Shown here: positions 34,830 to 43,187 of the stretch, one piece after another
Layout of the letters: the number at the start of each line of letters is the position of its first letter
How positions within the stretch are numbered: the first letter of the stretch is position 1
Origin: Siphonodentalium dalli
Lineage: Eukaryota; Mollusca; Scaphopoda; Gadilida; Siphonodentaliidae
NCBI GenBank assembly: GCA_032622095.1
Contig: CP136065.1
Span: forward strand, 59,453,094-59,517,093
Direction of reading: 5' to 3'
DNA: 64,000 nt
Notes under the pieces: model-generated
Told to the model about the DNA's origin: nothing
Database searches by the model: none
What the model saw: the letters and a program-made list of their open reading frames with translations, nothing else
Made by a program: the position numbers and the translations under genes

Positions 34830-35744
34830 GGTTTCAAGCGTAAATATGTTAGGCAAACAGGCAGCCTTGTGTCTCGATAATAAAGCCACCCGTTATGTCC
34901 GTATAAGGACAGATGATATAAAGTTAATAGCGTTAATAATAACTCTAACTGAAGTTCATCAGAAAGGTTTATTTTCAATATTTATGCAGAAATGCGTCTC
35001 GTTGTGTTGTCCATCTATATATAGACATGCTCGTTATTACGTAAACGTTAAGTTTATCAAAGACACTTCCATCCGCCTATCCATCCAGCATGCATGCTCG
35101 TTTTATTGTCAATATTGTTCCATAAATCTGTCTCTTTATTGTGCCCACCTCTAGACATGTCCGATACTTGTGACTTTGAACGAAATGAGGTAGAGTTATT
35201 GTTCTTCTTGCATGTTAGTGTTAGCGCTATTGGTTGTATAAGTCTACCCGTACGGACAAAGATGATGCCTTTGTTACCAGATTGCGAGTTAGCCTAGCAG
35301 ATTTACGCTTGCAAGCTGTAACTTCATCTTCAACTGTTGACATTTGATACGATCAAACTGGAAAATAATGCTCCACACAAAAAAGAGGTCACTTGATTGT
35401 CGACTGTCTTATAGCTTGTGGCATCCAGATTGTCTGAGATTGATCTGCTCGACATAAAACAAAGAAAAGCCGGAAACAATGATTTTGTTTGAGTTCATCC
35501 GATACATCGCCGACAGATACGGACATTTTTATAGGTTCCGAAATTCATTATCGAAAGATAGAACGCGCCCTTAAAGCCCCGAGGTGGTTTGACGCCTGAA
35601 ATTTAGCTCTGTTGTCACGCCCCGGCCCTGTTCCGGGAAATAATTACATATGTAAGTAAAAATACATTACATTCTTTAATGCTGGCTTTATATGTAACAT
35701 AAATAATTTAGTATTTATTGCTATGACTTTAACACGCAAGCCTC
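34830..35744. other. Unassigned sequence
   Basis: Frames up to 102 codons (34846-35154) have no domain. No repeat is recognised. Confidence 0.35.
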
Positions 35745-35875
35745 GAAATAGTGTATCTGACATTAGCAGAATGAGGTCCACAGAGGGTGAATTTTGTACC
35801 ACTATCCCGCACGGCGAGCTAGCGTCACCAAATTCTCCTTCTGAGAACCTCAGTATGCTTATGCCTCAACTGCTA
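35745..35875 (-). repeat. Dispersed ~145-bp repeat, minus copy
   Basis: Reverse complement of the 26195-26335 repeat (GGTGACGCTAGC, CCGTGCGGGATAGTGGTACA, GCTAATGTCAGATACACTA). Confidence 0.65.
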
Positions 35876-36990
35876 TGGGAGACATATAGGATCAAATTTT
35901 AAAGTTCCCCAGTTGAAGCTGATGATGTTCACACATTAGTCATTTCGATTATGCATTTTATCTTCTGCAAAAAAGATCGTCATCTGCGCTTGAAAGTTGA
36001 AAGACAATATTTTGACTTTAACTTTGTTTTCCTTTTTCAAATATATCTCAGTTATATCATAGCTGTGTCAGATAGAAGCGGCTTATTAACTGACATTCTC
36101 TCTGTCGTGGTCTGCTTTTTGGGTTAAACATAGTCAATTTAAGTGTTTAAATCAGGAGTTACTGTGTGTGCAAACAAAGGGGCATAACTCAGTGATTAAT
36201 AATACGTACAAACCGAAGTACAGACATTCCTGTCAAAACTAATAAATTATTTATGGGGCCTGCACCAAGGACAATGGTTCGGCGTAAATTTGAAGTACAG
36301 TGTACACCCTCCCAAGTTGGCCAAAATTGCATGCAAATTGTGTGTTGCTACCTAACGTATAATTTGTCTCAGTCCATGTGCACGGTACTTGGTTAAAATG
36401 TATCAGCTATAACAGATGCATTAAATTTTGCCACGAATAACTTCATAACTGTGTCTACCGATGTGGTGCGATAGTATCAATTCCAATTTTCGTTGTGTGA
36501 GGAAATATCCTCAAATCGCGGGGAAATATCCTCAAATCGCGGTCGGATTTGTAAAAAAAACAAAAACAATTTAGATTTCCGTCCCGTTTTCAAAGCATGT
36601 TGGGTTATAAATTTTCCTGAATGAATTGTCTCAAATGTCACAGCTTTTCATTGCGGAAAACCAATCGAGTATAGTGAACCGCGCGACTGAATGTATTGGG
36701 TGATAGATTGCAGTAAATCGGCTGCAAATGTGCTACAATCCAAGCAATAACGGCTGATGAAAAAGCTACCGTTGCCAATAGATCGCTTCCTCACAGCGAA
36801 AAGCTTTCAAGAACAGAATGGAAGGTCCAATAAAGCACGGCTACGTTTCCTTTTGCGTAACGCGGTATAGATGAAGTATGGGTAGGTATTATAAACTACA
36901 TTGTTAAAAGCGAGTGTGGACTTTTTCTTAGACGATATCTCATAAACAGAATAGTTCAATCTTCATTCACAGAAATTATTGTTACTTACA
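35876..36990. other. Unassigned sequence
   Basis: A 20-bp tandem pair, GGAAATATCCTCAAATCGCG, lies at about 36502-36541. No gene is recognised. Confidence 0.35.
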
Positions 36991-37028
36991 TGTGTTGTTG
37001 AGAAACAATTACGTGTTCTCATATATAG

Positions 37029-37273
37029 GAGGGTATCACCCCCTCCCCCAGAATCCTGAATACCAGTTAATTTTGGGGGGGTGAATCCTGAATACAGGAT
37101 ACGAGATAATATGCGATAAATGACATACAAATTGACTGTTTTAATATCAGACAGATACAAGCAGAAGTTACATAGACACATTATGATCCATTATACCTGA
37201 TTATGATATTGAAGTAGAGTATTATGGGCGTTATGAGGCCGTTATGATACGATTAATGATACTTTTTGATGGC
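37029..37273 (+). repeat. GAATCC-family repeat, left flank of the palindrome
   Basis: GAGGGTATCACCCCC, GAATCCTGAATACCAGTTAAT and a following G-run. A reverse-complement counterpart is at about 46485-46579. The 9-kb palindrome therefore sits inside an older inverted-repeat element of this family. Confidence 0.55.
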
Positions 37274-37279
37274 ATGGTG
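37274..37279. repeat. Target-site duplication ATGGTG (left)
   Basis: The hexamer ATGGTG lies directly outside the palindrome end. The same hexamer is at 46371-46376 directly outside the other end. Confidence 0.8.
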
Positions 37280-37540
37280 AGAAGAATAGCCGTCTCGTTG
37301 ACTTCACATCTAAAAATAGAATCTTTGGGGTCTAAAATTGGTTGTACTAAAATATTCCCAAAACTTCCAAAATATCAAAACCCAAAAAAAAATTCAAAAC
37401 TTCCAAAATTTATTTTTCCAAAAAATTTCAAAATCCCAAAATTATTTTTTTCCAAAAACAAAAATTTCAAAATCCCCAAATTTCAAAAAAAGAAAAAATT
37501 TCAAAACCCTCAAAATTATTTCTCTAAAAAAAAAGTTTAA
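37280..37540 (+). repeat. Terminal segment of the left arm with CAAAA-rich array
   Basis: The terminal AGAAGAATAGCC is followed by CTAAAAATAGAATCTTTGGG, TCTAAAATTGGTTGTACTAA and AATATTCCC. A degenerate CCAAAA/TTCAAAA array then runs to about 37530. The sequence from CATCTAAAAATAG through the array recurs in the same orientation at 41629-41770, so each arm is bounded by direct copies. Lys/Phe-rich frames here are products of the array. Confidence 0.85.
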
Positions 37541-38313
37541 ATAAAAAATTTATAACGAGTTTTCGGTTTCTGATAATCTCGATATTAAAATGTCGAATGT
37601 TAAATTATTTGCGTGTAATATCTTTCGTTATTTTTTTTGTTCAAATATTTTTCATGAAATTATTAATCGATGTTTAGAAATAGCTTTATTGGACATTGTG
37701 ACCATCGGTATGAATGTATACATTCCAGTGTTTATCGGACGCAGTTCATACATATATAATTGTCATACCTGAAAATAGACACCATTACTCTTACATAAAT
37801 AATAAAGAGCGTTTATTCTTAACTTCTCTATCCCAGATGAAGTTATTGAGTATATGACAGGTGTGTATTATCGTGAATTATTGGAAGTATTGAGATGTAC
37901 TATGTTGAATCACGTGTGGACGAAAAGGGTAATGCGAAATTACAACCCCCAGAATGAATTGTCATATTCGATGGAACATATTATGTACACGTGATCACAC
38001 ACGACATTGTGGGTAACAATGTGTCTTTCACACCTTGCTTTACCAAATAAATTCTATTATATTCCCGTTCACAATTATATGCCATTCAGAAAACATATCG
38101 ATTTAATGTCTGAGCAGTATTAGTTGTTTAACGGGTTAGTATCAATTAAGGTTGATAAACTGTGTCATTGTTAGCATTAACACGATAATTAGTTATCCAA
38201 AAAATGCATACATAATACGTCCAGGTCACTCAATGATAGAAATTGCTTCGGTGTCATTGTTATAACAACATTACGTAATAACCACTTATCGCCCCACATT
38301 CATACTTACGCTT

Positions 38314-38518
38314 TGGACATTTTATCAGTTTATCACGTGATCACTAAATGTGGCAATCGGGTATCCTCCGATGCCTGCAATATATTATTTATAATAATTG
38401 GACTCATTGATCTCACGTGAATAATACTCTTAGTTGTTCCAATAAAATAGTTATCAAATTCGATCACCAATAGATTTGACTGTGGAATGTAATGACCTTT
38501 AACTTATTTATCGATCTA
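38314..38518 (+). repeat. Arm repeat R1, outer copy (left arm)
   Basis: About 205 bp starting at ACATTTTATCAGTTTATCAC and ending TTATTTATCGATCTA, repeated at 39441-39645. Mirror copies lie in the right arm near 45132-45336 and 44005-44209. Confidence 0.85.
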
Positions 38519-38800
38519 AAGGGACACTCATTATGAATGAATGTTAACAATACAAGCGCACGAATGAAGAGCGTTGAACATATACGAAATTACTACACGA
38601 ATGAATTGAACCTTGAAATTTATATTTCACATCTTACCAACAACAGCTACAGACATAATCATAGTATTATACTGTCTTGCATGTACACACGCTATGACAT
38701 CATTAAAGGTGGACAATCCACTCACGGTGTGACAACAGATACGGACATAGGCATAGTGTTATACAGTCTTCTATGTACCCACGCTATGACACCATTAACG
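38519..38800 (+). repeat. Arm repeat R2, outer copy (left arm)
   Basis: GGGACACTCATTATGAATGA, AATGAAGAGCGTTGAACATA and two CTATGACA.CATT blocks. It recurs in full at about 40041-40323 and in part at 39811-39950. Frames of 85-92 codons in these copies are similar because the DNA is repeated; no domain is seen and I do not call them genes. Confidence 0.8.
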
Positions 38801-38846
38801 TACATTGGATGTTAGGTCTATGACTCTTGAGTATGCACCAATCAAT

Positions 38847-39050
38847 GAGCAAATGAGCAAAAAAATGAGCAAATGAGCAAAAAAATGAGCAAATGAGCAA
38901 GAAAATGAGCAAATGAGCAAGAAAATGAGCAAATGAGCAATAAAAATGAGCAAACGAGCAAAAAAATGAGCAAATGAGCAATAAAAATGAGCAAATGAGC
39001 AAAAAAATGAGCAAATGAGCAAAAAAATGAGCAAATGAGCAAAAAAATGA
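38847..39050 (+). repeat. ~20-bp tandem repeat (left arm)
   Basis: About ten units of GAGCAAATGAGCAAAAAAAT with small variants. Mirror array at 44600-44803. Hydrophobic Leu/Phe/Cys/His frames on the other strand are repeat products. Confidence 0.95.
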
Positions 39051-39119
39051 GATGTAACATTATATCACTGTTATTGTATCAATTGATAGGTTCAGACAAG
39101 TTCGATGTTTAGAAAAGAA

Positions 39120-39174
39120 AAGTTACCTATAATTCTGCTGTGGTTAAGCAGTCCATTATTTAGGGCATACCTGT
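39120..39174 (-). mobile_element. Half copy of a TA-type MITE (left arm)
   Basis: CATAATTCTGCTGTGGTTAAG-like sequence through TATTTAGGGCAT..CTGTA matches one end of the complete MITE at 52562-52710. The mirror copy lies at about 44476-44530. Confidence 0.6.
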
Positions 39175-39440
39175 ATGTAGGCCTATCAGTGGATGAATAG
39201 TCTGCCGGAGAAGTACTGTGTAGACAGGTCTTGTCGGTAAGAGAGTCAGACGAGAAGTGAAGGCTCGGCTATTAAAACATAGTAATGCGATAGCGAACAT
39301 CAAACGAGTCTGCGCACGCATATCTGTCAAAAGGATACAATAGCAGTCATTGGTCAATTTATCCCCGGTGTCAGCTCAGTACCCAATCGGGACGAAGCCG
39401 AAGGTCAACTCATTTTTTTTACTCATTATAGTACGTCACT

Positions 39441-39645
39441 TGGCCATTTTATCAGTTTATCACGTGATCACTAAATGTGGCAATCGGGTATCCACCGATG
39501 CCTGCAATTTATTATTTATAATAATTGGACTCATTGATCTCACGTAAATAATACTCTTAGTTGTTCCAATAAAATAGTTATCAAATTCGATCACCAATAG
39601 ATTTGACTGTGGAATATAATGACCTTTAACTTATTTATCGATCTA
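39441..39645 (+). repeat. Arm repeat R1, inner copy (left arm)
   Basis: Second copy of the 38314-38518 repeat, with a handful of substitutions. Confidence 0.85.
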
Positions 39646-40040
39646 TGTTAGAACATGGTCTTAACAAAAAACTTGACCATAACAAAAATTACCTTACATT
39701 TATGCATGAATCTAATTAGACCATACGTAAATATTGTCAGCTTATCGTCTGATGAGCAAATCCGATGTTTATCAAAAATAGTACAACTTCCAGTTGGTAA
39801 TTACTCTTACGAATGAAGAGCGTTGAACATATACGAAATTACTACACGAATGAACTGAAATTTATATTTTCACATCTTACCAACAACAGATACAGACATA
39901 GTCATAGTGTTATACTATCTTACATGTACCCATGCTATGACATCATTCGAAGGGGCAATACACTCAAGGAGTTAAAGTGACACGAAACAAGGGACGTGAT
40001 GTAATATTGGTGTTTGAATCTTAAAGGAACACAAGACACT

Positions 40041-40323
40041 CTAAAGGGACACTCATTATGAATGAATGTTAACAATACAAGCGCACGAATGAAGAGCGTT
40101 GAACATATACAAAATTACTACACGAATGAATTGAACCTTGAAATTTATATTTCACATCTTACCAACAACAGCTACAGGCTTTATCATAGGGTTATACTGT
40201 CTTGCATATACACACGCTATGACATCATTAAAGGCGGACAATCCACTCACGGTGTGACAACAGATACAGACATAGGCATAGTGTTATACAGTCTTCTATG
40301 TACCAATGCTATGACATAATTAA
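40041..40323 (+). repeat. Arm repeat R2, inner copy (left arm)
   Basis: Second full copy of the 38519-38800 repeat. It lies just outside the 3' end of the zinc-finger gene and is mirrored at about 43327-43609. Confidence 0.8.
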
Positions 40324-40443
40324 AGGGGGATAATACACGCACGGTGTGGAATGTTAAAGTGACACGCGGTAAGGGACGTGATGTAATATTGGTGAAACCC
40401 CCTCCCACTTATAGATATATAACGAAGACGAGAATAACATGTT

Positions 40444-40461
40444 GATGAAGTTTATTGAAAT
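40444..40461 (-). terminator. Probable poly(A) signal after the left zinc-finger gene
   Basis: On the minus strand the stop codon is followed within about 12 nt by TTTCAATAAACTTC, which contains AATAAA. The right arm has the same arrangement at 43188-43205. It would serve the three-gene unit if transcribed outward from the centre. Confidence 0.5.
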
Positions 40462-41031
40462 TTAATCATTGTCTGAATCTTCGACCGTTAGATTTACTTC
40501 TAAGAGTTTCTTGAATTTTCTCATCGCTTCATCTGCAGCCCATTCATTATTATACCCGTGTTTGGTCAGTTTGACCATTTTCTTCATGATCATGGTATGT
40601 ATGCGTGATGTTTTCAATCGATACTGGTATTCTATTAATCGTCTATAACTTTTGAGAAACAGAGCAAACTCTGTGTCGATGGTATCCTCTTTTCCCGACA
40701 TGCTCTCATCTCCCGAAATGCTCTCTTCTTCTTTCACATCATTGGTGACGCGTTTCATCATACTTTTGAATGTGTCCATCTCGTTGACACATCGCGCAGC
40801 TTTCTTAAGACCGAATACCGTTCTACTACCGACGACATTACCATCTTCTGAATCTGATAGCGTTCCCCGTTCATCTTCATCTGAATCTAGACCCGCTTCG
40901 TCAGATTCATCGGTATCTTCTCCGAAGAGAGTTGGTTTTGTCTCGGACATAACTCCGTGTTTAATCTGTTTATGTCTTTGTAGATTGTAGTTCGTCGATA
41001 AAATAATGCCACATAAATCACACCCGTGCAT
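40462..41031 (-). CDS. C2H2 zinc-finger/acidic protein, 189 aa (left arm, intact)
   Basis: Residues 4-25 form one C2H2 finger, C-x2-C-x12-H-x4-H (CDLCGIILSTNYNLQRHKQI then KH), at the extreme N-terminus. Residues ~37-70 are strongly acidic (Asp/Glu/Ser-rich). The rest (~120-185) is basic and predicted helical, with SYRRLIEYQYRLKTSRIHTM and a C-terminal EDSDND. A single finger plus an acidic stretch suggests a nucleic-acid-binding or transcription-related role, probably nuclear (inference). Its start overlaps the end of the 64-aa gene by 14 bp, and it is the last gene of a three-gene unit read from the palindrome centre. An AATAAA follows the stop. From memory, Polinton/adintovirus-like elements often encode small C2H2 proteins with acidic regions; this was not tested. 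The mirror copy at 42637-43187 is broken. Confidence 0.75.
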   Translation of the reverse strand: MHGCDLCGIILSTNYNLQRHKQIKHGVMSETKPTLFGEDTDESDEAGLDSDEDERGTLSDSEDGNVVGSRTVFGLKKAARCVNEMDTFKSMMKRVTNDVKEEESISGDESMSGKEDTIDTEFALFLKSYRRLIEYQYRLKTSRIHTMIMKKMVKLTKHGYNNEWAADEAMRKFKKLLEVNLTVEDSDND

Positions 41032-41212
41032 TATCGCGAATTATTGGAAGAACCATCACTCTTATAAGTAGTGATAAAAAGAGAGAATAAGGTGTGGTAT
41101 ACAACCGTCGCGCTAAGAGTACGTTCGTCCCGGGGCTAGGGTATAGATATTTGACCGCCGGTGATTCAATTAATGCCAATTTATCAGTATGGTACTCTAT
41201 GTATTCATTCAT
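41018..41212 (-). CDS. 64-aa protein of unknown function (left arm)
   Basis: Middle gene of the unit. The N-terminal half is polar (MNEYIEYHTDKLALIESPAV), followed by a Pro/Gly turn (YPSPGT). The C-terminal half is hydrophobic (TTPYSLFLSLLIRVMVLPII), possibly one membrane segment or an amphipathic helix. It starts 7 bp after the stop of the 105-aa gene and overlaps the zinc-finger gene start by 14 bp. Such packing is viral in style and supports all three frames being real. The mirror copy at 42456-42650 encodes the same protein. I do not recognise the family. The tiny size means a spurious frame inside a longer mRNA cannot be excluded. Confidence 0.5.
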   Translation of the reverse strand: MNEYIEYHTDKLALIESPAVKYLYPSPGTNVLLARRLYTTPYSLFLSLLIRVMVLPIIRDNARV

Positions 41213-41219
41213 GATTTGG

Positions 41220-41537
41220 CTAATCGTATGACACTGGTCTTTTCATTTTCTTCTTATTATTAGACAAACCTCCAACTCTCTTGTTGGTTTGTTTGGACGC
41301 TTTACGTGTGTTTGTCAACTTATTTGCTGCAACTTCGGCCTTAGCCATTTCAATCGCTTGAGCGAGGGGTGTCACCACGTTAATATGTGGTTTTAGAACG
41401 TCTTCTTCACTATCACTATTTTTAGTTCTGTCAATAAAGTATCGACCCTGATTATCTGGTATTAACTTCCCATCAACCATATCTCTGAAATGTTTTCTCC
41501 ACATTTCAAGATCTGCTGGAATATACGGGATCGACAT
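41220..41537 (-). CDS. 105-aa basic-tailed protein (left arm)
   Basis: First gene from the centre. The N-terminal ~35 residues (MSIPYIPADLEMWRKHFRDM, then a DNQGRYFID block) look like a compact conserved module. A middle segment NVVTPLAQAIEMAKAEVAAN is predicted helical. The tail is Lys/Arg-rich (NKRVGGLSNNKKKMKRPVSY), like a nucleic-acid-binding tail or nuclear localisation signal. An upstream in-frame stop in this arm fixes the start at MSIPY. The module order is reminiscent, from memory only, of small accessory or minor virion proteins of Polinton/Maverick elements; I give no name. The copy at 42131-42448 is intact and encodes the same protein, which suggests the palindrome is young. Confidence 0.7.
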   Translation of the reverse strand: MSIPYIPADLEMWRKHFRDMVDGKLIPDNQGRYFIDRTKNSDSEEDVLKPHINVVTPLAQAIEMAKAEVAANKLTNTRKASKQTNKRVGGLSNNKKKMKRPVSYD

Positions 41538-41628
41538 GTTTCTTCAAAATGTACAAGTCACTCTTTTTTCTGCATTTTATTTTAGAAAGTTTATCGCCTC
41601 TTATAAAAATCGATTATTGCATCTAAAA

Positions 41629-41770
41629 ATAGAATCTTTGGGTCTAAAATTGGTTGTACTAAAATATTCCCAAAAACCCAAAAATTTCAAAAAACTTCAA
41701 AAATTTCAAAAATTTCAAAAATTTCAAAAACTTCAAAAAACTTCAAAAATTTCAAAAACTTCAAAAATAA
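41629..41770 (+). repeat. Inner copy of the terminal sequence (left arm)
   Basis: CTAAAAATAGAATCTTTGGG, TCTAAAATTGGTTGTACTAA and AATATTCCC, then a TTCAAAAA array. It has the same orientation as the terminal copy at 37309-37530. The right arm carries the reverse complement at about 41866-42045. Confidence 0.9.
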
Positions 41771-41866
41771 GACCCCGCCGGCGGCGGCGGCGGCATTGCG
41801 GTATTTTACTGCGGCGGCGGTGCCGCCGCCGCCGCCGCCGGGGTCCGCCGCCGGCGGGGTCTTATT
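41771..41866. repeat. CGG/CCG-rich hairpin at the palindrome centre
   Basis: AATAAGACCCCGCCGGCGGC on the left pairs with its complement ending GGCGGGGTCTTATT on the right. Inside lies a second GGCGGCGGCGGCA / TGCCGCCGCCGCC stem with a loop including GCGGTATTTTACTGCGG. It is an extreme GC island in AT-rich DNA and marks the turn-around point. It could be a junction product of end-to-end joining or a replication-related hairpin. Confidence 0.85.
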
Positions 41867-42130
41867 TTTGAAGTTTTTGAAATTTTTGAAGTTTTTTGAA
41901 GTTTTTGAAATTTTTGAAATTTTTTAAGTTTTTGAAATTTTTTAAGTTTTTTGAAATTTTTGAAGTTTTTTGAAATTTTTGAAGTTTTGGGTTTTTGGGA
42001 ATATTTTAGTACAACCAATTTTAGACCCAAAGATTCTATTTTTAGATGCAATAATCGATTTTTATAAGAGGCGATAAACTTTCTAAAATAAAATGCAGAA
42101 AAAAGAGTGACTTGTACATTTTTAAGAAAC

Positions 42131-42448
42131 ATGTCGATCCCGTATATTCCAGCAGATCTTGAAATGTGGAGAAAACATTTCAGAGATATGGTTGATGGGA
42201 AGTTAATACCAGATAATCAGGGTCGATACTTTATTGACAGAACTAAAAATAGTGATAGTGAAGAAGACGTTCTAAAACCACATATTAACGTGGTGACACC
42301 CCTCGCTCAAGCGATTGAAATGGCTAAGGCCGAAGTTGCAGCAAATAAGTTGACAAACACACGTAAAGCGTCCAAACAAACCAACAAGAGAGTTGGAGGT
42401 TTGTCTAATAATAAGAAGAAAATGAAAAGACCAGTGTCATACGATTAG
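42131..42448 (+). CDS. 105-aa basic-tailed protein (right arm)
   Basis: Mirror copy of 41220-41537 encoding the same protein. Here the upstream stop codon is lost by one substitution (TGA to TTA in the 5' leader), so the frame is open for eight extra codons from 42107. The conserved start at 42131 (AAACATGTCG) is the better choice because only that start exists in the left arm. Both copies keep an intact frame and identical protein. This fits either recent duplication or gene conversion between arms. Confidence 0.7.
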   Translation: MSIPYIPADLEMWRKHFRDMVDGKLIPDNQGRYFIDRTKNSDSEEDVLKPHINVVTPLAQAIEMAKAEVAANKLTNTRKASKQTNKRVGGLSNNKKKMKRPVSYD

Positions 42449-42455
42449 CCAAATC

Positions 42456-42650
42456 ATGAATGAATACATAGAGTACCATACTGATAAATTGGCATTAATT
42501 GAATCACCGGCGGTCAAATATCTATACCCTAGCCCCGGGACGAACGTACTCTTAGCGCGACGGTTGTATACCACACCTTATTCTCTCTTTTTATCACTAC
42601 TTATAAGAGTGATGGTTCTTCCAATAATTCGCGATAATGCACGGGTGTGA
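42456..42650 (+). CDS. 64-aa protein of unknown function (right arm)
   Basis: Mirror copy of 41018-41212 with identical protein sequence and the same short gap after the upstream gene. Its 3' end overlaps the zinc-finger gene start at 42637. Retention of the frame in both arms is compatible with function but also with the young age of the duplication. Confidence 0.5.
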   Translation: MNEYIEYHTDKLALIESPAVKYLYPSPGTNVLLARRLYTTPYSLFLSLLIRVMVLPIIRDNARV

Positions 42651-43187
42651 TTTATGTGGCATTATTTTATCGACGAACTACAATCTACAAAGACATAAAC
42701 AGATTAAACACGGAGTTATGTCCGAGACAAAACCAACTCTCTTCGGAGAAGATACCGATGAATCTGACGAAGCGGGTCTAGATTCAGATGAAGATGAACG
42801 GGGAACGCTATCAGATTCAGAAGATGGTAATGTCGTCGGTAGTAGAACGGTATTCGGTCTTAAGAAAGCTGCGCGATGTGTCAACGAGATGGACACATTC
42901 AAAAGTATGATGTGAAAGAAGAAGAGAGCATTTCGGGAGATGAGAGCATGTCGGGAAAAGAGGATACCATCGACACAGAGTTTGCTCTGTTTCTCAAAAG
43001 TTATAGGCGATTAATAGAATACCAGTATCGATTGAAAACATCACGCATACATACCATGATCATGAAGAAAATGGTCAAACTGACCAAACACGGGTATAAT
43101 AATGAATGGGCTGCAGATGAAGCGATGAGAAAATTCAAGAAACTCTTAGAAGTAAATCTAACGGTCGAAGATTCAGACAATGATTAA
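42637..43187 (+). pseudogene. C2H2 zinc-finger/acidic protein gene, broken by a 19-bp deletion (right arm)
   Basis: It starts like the left copy, with the same finger and acidic stretch, but reads into a stop near 42915. Compared with the left arm, 19 bp are missing after AAAAGTATGAT at about 42911. The lost segment in the left arm is bounded by direct ATGAT repeats, as expected for slippage or microhomology-mediated deletion. The C-terminal part continues in another frame to 43187. The finger-bearing fragment could still be translated as a short protein of about 92 residues. Only the left copy is full length. Confidence 0.75.

Noticed and set aside
37590-38815. 60- and 92-codon frames in the palindrome arms as genes
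   Set aside because: No motif; the 92-codon frame lies in a repeated block (R2) whose copies have different frame ends. They look like repeat by-products.
38784-39060. Hydrophobic Leu/Phe/Cys/His frames as membrane proteins
   Set aside because: They are translations of the ~20-bp GAGCAAAT tandem repeat and appear in three frames.
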